Made by a program: the position numbers and the translations under genes
Notes under the pieces: model-generated
What the model was told of the DNA's origin: nothing
The model's database searches: none
What the model saw: the letters and a program-made list of their open reading frames with translations, nothing else
Part shown: in pieces, positions 61,990 through 64,000 of the stretch
How the letters are laid out: each line of letters begins with the position of its first letter
Numbering within the stretch: position 1 is the stretch's first letter
Assembly (NCBI RefSeq): GCF_006438965.1
Contig: NZ_RCZM01000005.1
Location: 423,955-487,954, forward strand
Direction of reading: 5' to 3'
Source of the DNA: Pedococcus bigeumensis
Lineage (GTDB): Bacteria > Actinomycetota > Actinomycetes > Actinomycetales > Dermatophilaceae
Length of the DNA stretch: 64,000 nucleotides

Positions 61990-64000
61990 TCAGGTTCGAC
62001 CGACAACCGCCCGACCGTACCCGTCGACCATGACACAGAACGAGTCGGTCGGGCAGGACACCGAATACGAAGAGGTGCCGGTGTCGATGCTAATCGGGTC
62101 GGCCCAGGTGGTCCCGTCGAACGTGACCGCATACCCGAGACCGTCGACCGCGGCACAGAATGAGGCGGTCGGGCATGAGATCGAGGCCAGGCCATACCCG
62201 GGACCGTCCACAGGCGCAGGTGCGGTCCAAGTCGTCCCGTTGAAGCTGACCGCAGTTCCAGAGTTGTTGACCGCTGCGCAGAACGAAACCGTCGGACAAG
62301 ACACCGAAGCCGGCCACGACCCGCTGGGGTCAATTGTCACAGGCGCCGTCCAAGTGCTGCCGTTGAAAGTTGCCGCTCTCCCGTCACTGTCGAGAGCGAC
62401 ACAGAAGGAGGAAGTCGGGCAAGAGACTGATTCGACCGACGACGCGGCACCGACGACGTTAGTGGGCGCCGCCCACGTCGATCCGTTGAACCTGACCACG
62501 TGCCCTGAGTCATCGCCCGCGACACAAAACGAAGCGGTCGGGCAGGACACCGAGATAAGGCTTCCGGAGTCGACGGTATTAGGTGCGGACCAAGAGGTCC
62601 CGTTGAACGTGACCACCTTTCCGCCGCCGTCCACGGCGGCGCAGAACGTACTCGTCGGGCAGGACACCGAGCCGAGGAAACCGCCGGGGTCGACCGCGGT
62701 GGGCGTGGACCAAGCGGTCCCGTTGAATGTGACCACATTTCCACCGCCGTCCACGGCGGCGCAGAACATACTCGTCGGGCAGGACACCGAAAGGGAGTCG
62801 CCGACGTCGGGATCGACTGCTTGCGGCGTCGACCACCCACTGCCACTGAACCTCAGCTCGTGGCCGGAATCGTCAATAGCGGCGCAGAACGTGCTGGTGG
62901 GGCAGGACACCGAGGTAAGCCGACCGCCACTGGCGTCGACGCTCACGGGTGCCCCCCACGTGGTGCCGTTGAATCTCAGGGCATTCCCGGCGACATCGAC
63001 GGCAGTGCAGGATGTGCTGGTGGGGCAGGACACCGCGACGAGCCCGCCACCGGCATCGATCTGCGTAGGTGCGCTCCAGGTGGTGCCGTTGAACCTGAGG
63101 GCATTCCCGGCGTCATCGACCGCCACACAGAACGTGCTGCTGGGGCAGGACACCGAGACGTTCAGATAGGCGTCATCGATGCTCGCGGGTGCGCTCCACG
63201 TGGTGCCGTTGAACCTGAAAGCATTCCCAACCCAGTCGACGGCAACGCAGAACGTGCTGCCTGAGCAGGACACTGAGGCAAAACCGTCACCGCCGTCGAC
63301 GCTTGCCGGTGCGCTCCACGTGGTGCCGTTGAACCTGAGGGCATTCCCGGCGTCATCGACCGCCACACAGAACGTGCTGGTCGGGCAAGACACCGAGACG
63401 AGCCCGCCACTGGCATCGATCTGGGTAGGTGCGCTCCAGGTGGTGCCGTTGAACCTGAGAGCATTCCCGGCGTCATCGACCGCCACACAGAACGTGCTGG
63501 TCGGGCAAGACACCGAGACGAGCCCGCCACTGGCATCGATCTGGGCAGGTGCGCTCCAGGTGGTGCCGTTGAACCTGAGAGCATTCCCGGTCCCGTCGAC
63601 CGCCACACAGAATGTGGTGCTGGCGCAGGACACCGAGTTGGGCTGGCCATGCCTGGGCGCGATCGGAGTCGGCGGACTCCACGTCATTCGTGTTGCGCCG
63701 ACGTAGTAGCCGGCGATGTCGGCGATGACCTGAACGGTGCCGGAGGCGCCGTTGGTCAAGGCAATCCGCCCGTTGGCGCCGACTTTAGCGATGACCAGGT
63801 TGGGGATGGTCTGACCAGCCGCGAAGTTCAGGTTCGACGCGGTGGGCATGGTCGACCCGTCGGGGTAGACGGTGAGGAACCCGGCACTCTTGGCGGCGGT
63901 GACGGTCACGTTGACCACAACCGCGGACACCCCTGACGCGGGGACACCGCCCCTGCCGGCGACCTGCAAATGCACGGTGCCGTGCGCGGCCACGGGGCCG
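61990..64000 (-). CDS. Large secreted-type protein with 14 Cys-pair repeats (N-terminus outside window)
   Basis: At least 669 C-terminal residues; the reading frame stays open to the window edge, so the true start is not seen. The visible N-terminal 100 residues are an actinobacterial cell-surface beta domain (SAGFLTVYPDGSTMPTASNL, IADIAGYYVG). Then come 14 repeats of about 39 residues, consensus xSVSCPTSTFCxAVDxxG then xxFNGTTWSAPxxID, each with two Cys six residues apart; the last is truncated. This looks like a beta-propeller or beta-solenoid stabilised by local disulphides and exposed outside the cell. Function is unknown; adhesion or binding is a reasonable guess. Repeats 2 and 3 are almost identical in DNA. 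Confidence 0.8.
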   Translation of the reverse strand, partial: GPVAAHGTVHLQVAGRGGVPASGVSAVVVNVTVTAAKSAGFLTVYPDGSTMPTASNLNFAAGQTIPNLVIAKVGANGRIALTNGASGTVQVIADIAGYYVGATRMTWSPPTPIAPRHGQPNSVSCASTTFCVAVDGTGNALRFNGTTWSAPAQIDASGGLVSVSCPTSTFCVAVDDAGNALRFNGTTWSAPTQIDASGGLVSVSCPTSTFCVAVDDAGNALRFNGTTWSAPASVDGGDGFASVSCSGSTFCVAVDWVGNAFRFNGTTWSAPASIDDAYLNVSVSCPSSTFCVAVDDAGNALRFNGTTWSAPTQIDAGGGLVAVSCPTSTSCTAVDVAGNALRFNGTTWGAPVSVDASGGRLTSVSCPTSTFCAAIDDSGHELRFSGSGWSTPQAVDPDVGDSLSVSCPTSMFCAAVDGGGNVVTFNGTAWSTPTAVDPGGFLGSVSCPTSTFCAAVDGGGKVVTFNGTSWSAPNTVDSGSLISVSCPTASFCVAGDDSGHVVRFNGSTWAAPTNVVGAASSVESVSCPTSSFCVALDSDGRAATFNGSTWTAPVTIDPSGSWPASVSCPTVSFCAAVNNSGTAVSFNGTTWTAPAPVDGPGYGLASISCPTASFCAAVDGLGYAVTFDGTTWADPISIDTGTSSYSVSCPTDSFCVMVDGYGRAVVGRT
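61993..63639 (-). repeat. Tandem repeat array, 14 units of about 117-123 bp
   Basis: Units encode the Cys-pair repeats. The 5'-most units (63361-63640) share long identical stretches, while the 3' units (61993-62800) have diverged, so copies were added mainly at the N-terminal end of the array. Confidence 0.85.

Larger units (their letters stand above)
61254..64000. mobile_element. Probable integrated element / genomic island (left part only)
   Basis: Bounded on the left by the tRNA-Arg scar; the right end, the full tRNA and an integrase would be outside the window. GC is visibly lower (about 60-63% in sample lines), the GTATGCCG octamer is absent, and codon use includes more AT-ending codons. 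From 61254 to 61989 there is no convincing gene, only two pairs of direct repeats (61405-61424, 61701-61721) and a hairpin. The only gene seen is the large Cys-pair repeat protein. Confidence 0.6.

Noticed and set aside
61990..63700. CRISPR array suspected from the regular 120-bp periodicity
   Set aside because: The repeats are protein-coding, about 120 bp long, without spacers of constant size or cas genes.

Overview
The window is high-GC DNA (roughly 70% by eye over most of its length). It has many GTG starts, ATGA/GTGA-coupled genes, TANNNT-type -10 boxes and many apparently leaderless genes. This points to an actinobacterium. The gene content (ppsA-ppsR, pntAB, kup, tandem crcB, DedA, many regulator/MFS-exporter pairs) fits Micrococcales, perhaps near Intrasporangiaceae, but that placement is inference from style and content. 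One tRNA-Ser(CGA) is intact.

Layout. 1-4.6 kb: 3' part of a DEAD-box RNA helicase, then PEP synthase and its regulatory kinase/phosphotransferase. 4.6-11.5 kb: a sugar-utilisation operon with a ROK regulator, ABC importer (binding lipoprotein plus two permeases), GH4 NAD-dependent glycosidase and a BadF-type sugar kinase. 11.5-15.5 kb: TetR/MFS exporter pair with a textbook operator-promoter, tRNA-Ser and a second MFS exporter. 15.5-26.5 kb: secreted phosphoesterase, DedA, tadA, upp, PH-domain protein, amino-acid permease, VOC/AraC genes and pntAB. 26.5-32.9 kb: pirin, a membrane-anchored coiled-coil protein, acyl-CoA ligase, ABC-F ATPase and SDR. 32.9-38.1 kb: ABC-2 exporter plus LolA-like lipid-binding protein, divergent from a two-component system. 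38.1-46.6 kb: MarR and PadR regulators with exporters, and a PLP decarboxylase. 46.6-56.2 kb: kup, aminotransferase, the FluC/CrcB pair, an AbiEi/DUF559-like protein, an MFS exporter with a WYL regulator, and small membrane proteins.

56.3-60.4 kb is the most distinctive chromosomal block: UbiA prenyltransferase divergent from a coupled type III polyketide synthase / ICMT-like methyltransferase / FAD oxidoreductase / IPP isomerase operon. Together these could make a methylated, oxidised and possibly prenylated polyketide (quinone-like) lipid.

At 61,212-61,253 lies a 42-nt 3' fragment of a tRNA-Arg(ACG) gene, which looks like the distal attachment scar of an integrated element. The element would occupy 61,254 to beyond 64,000. 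It has lower GC and carries arm-type direct repeats and a large secreted protein with 14 Cys-pair repeats of about 39 residues.

Two genome-scale signals stand out. The octamer GTATGCCG/CGGCATAC occurs at least 49 times, in all reading frames and between genes, but nowhere after position 59,980. At least 15 genes have an NANNNT hexamer exactly 6 nt before the start codon, which implies leaderless transcription.
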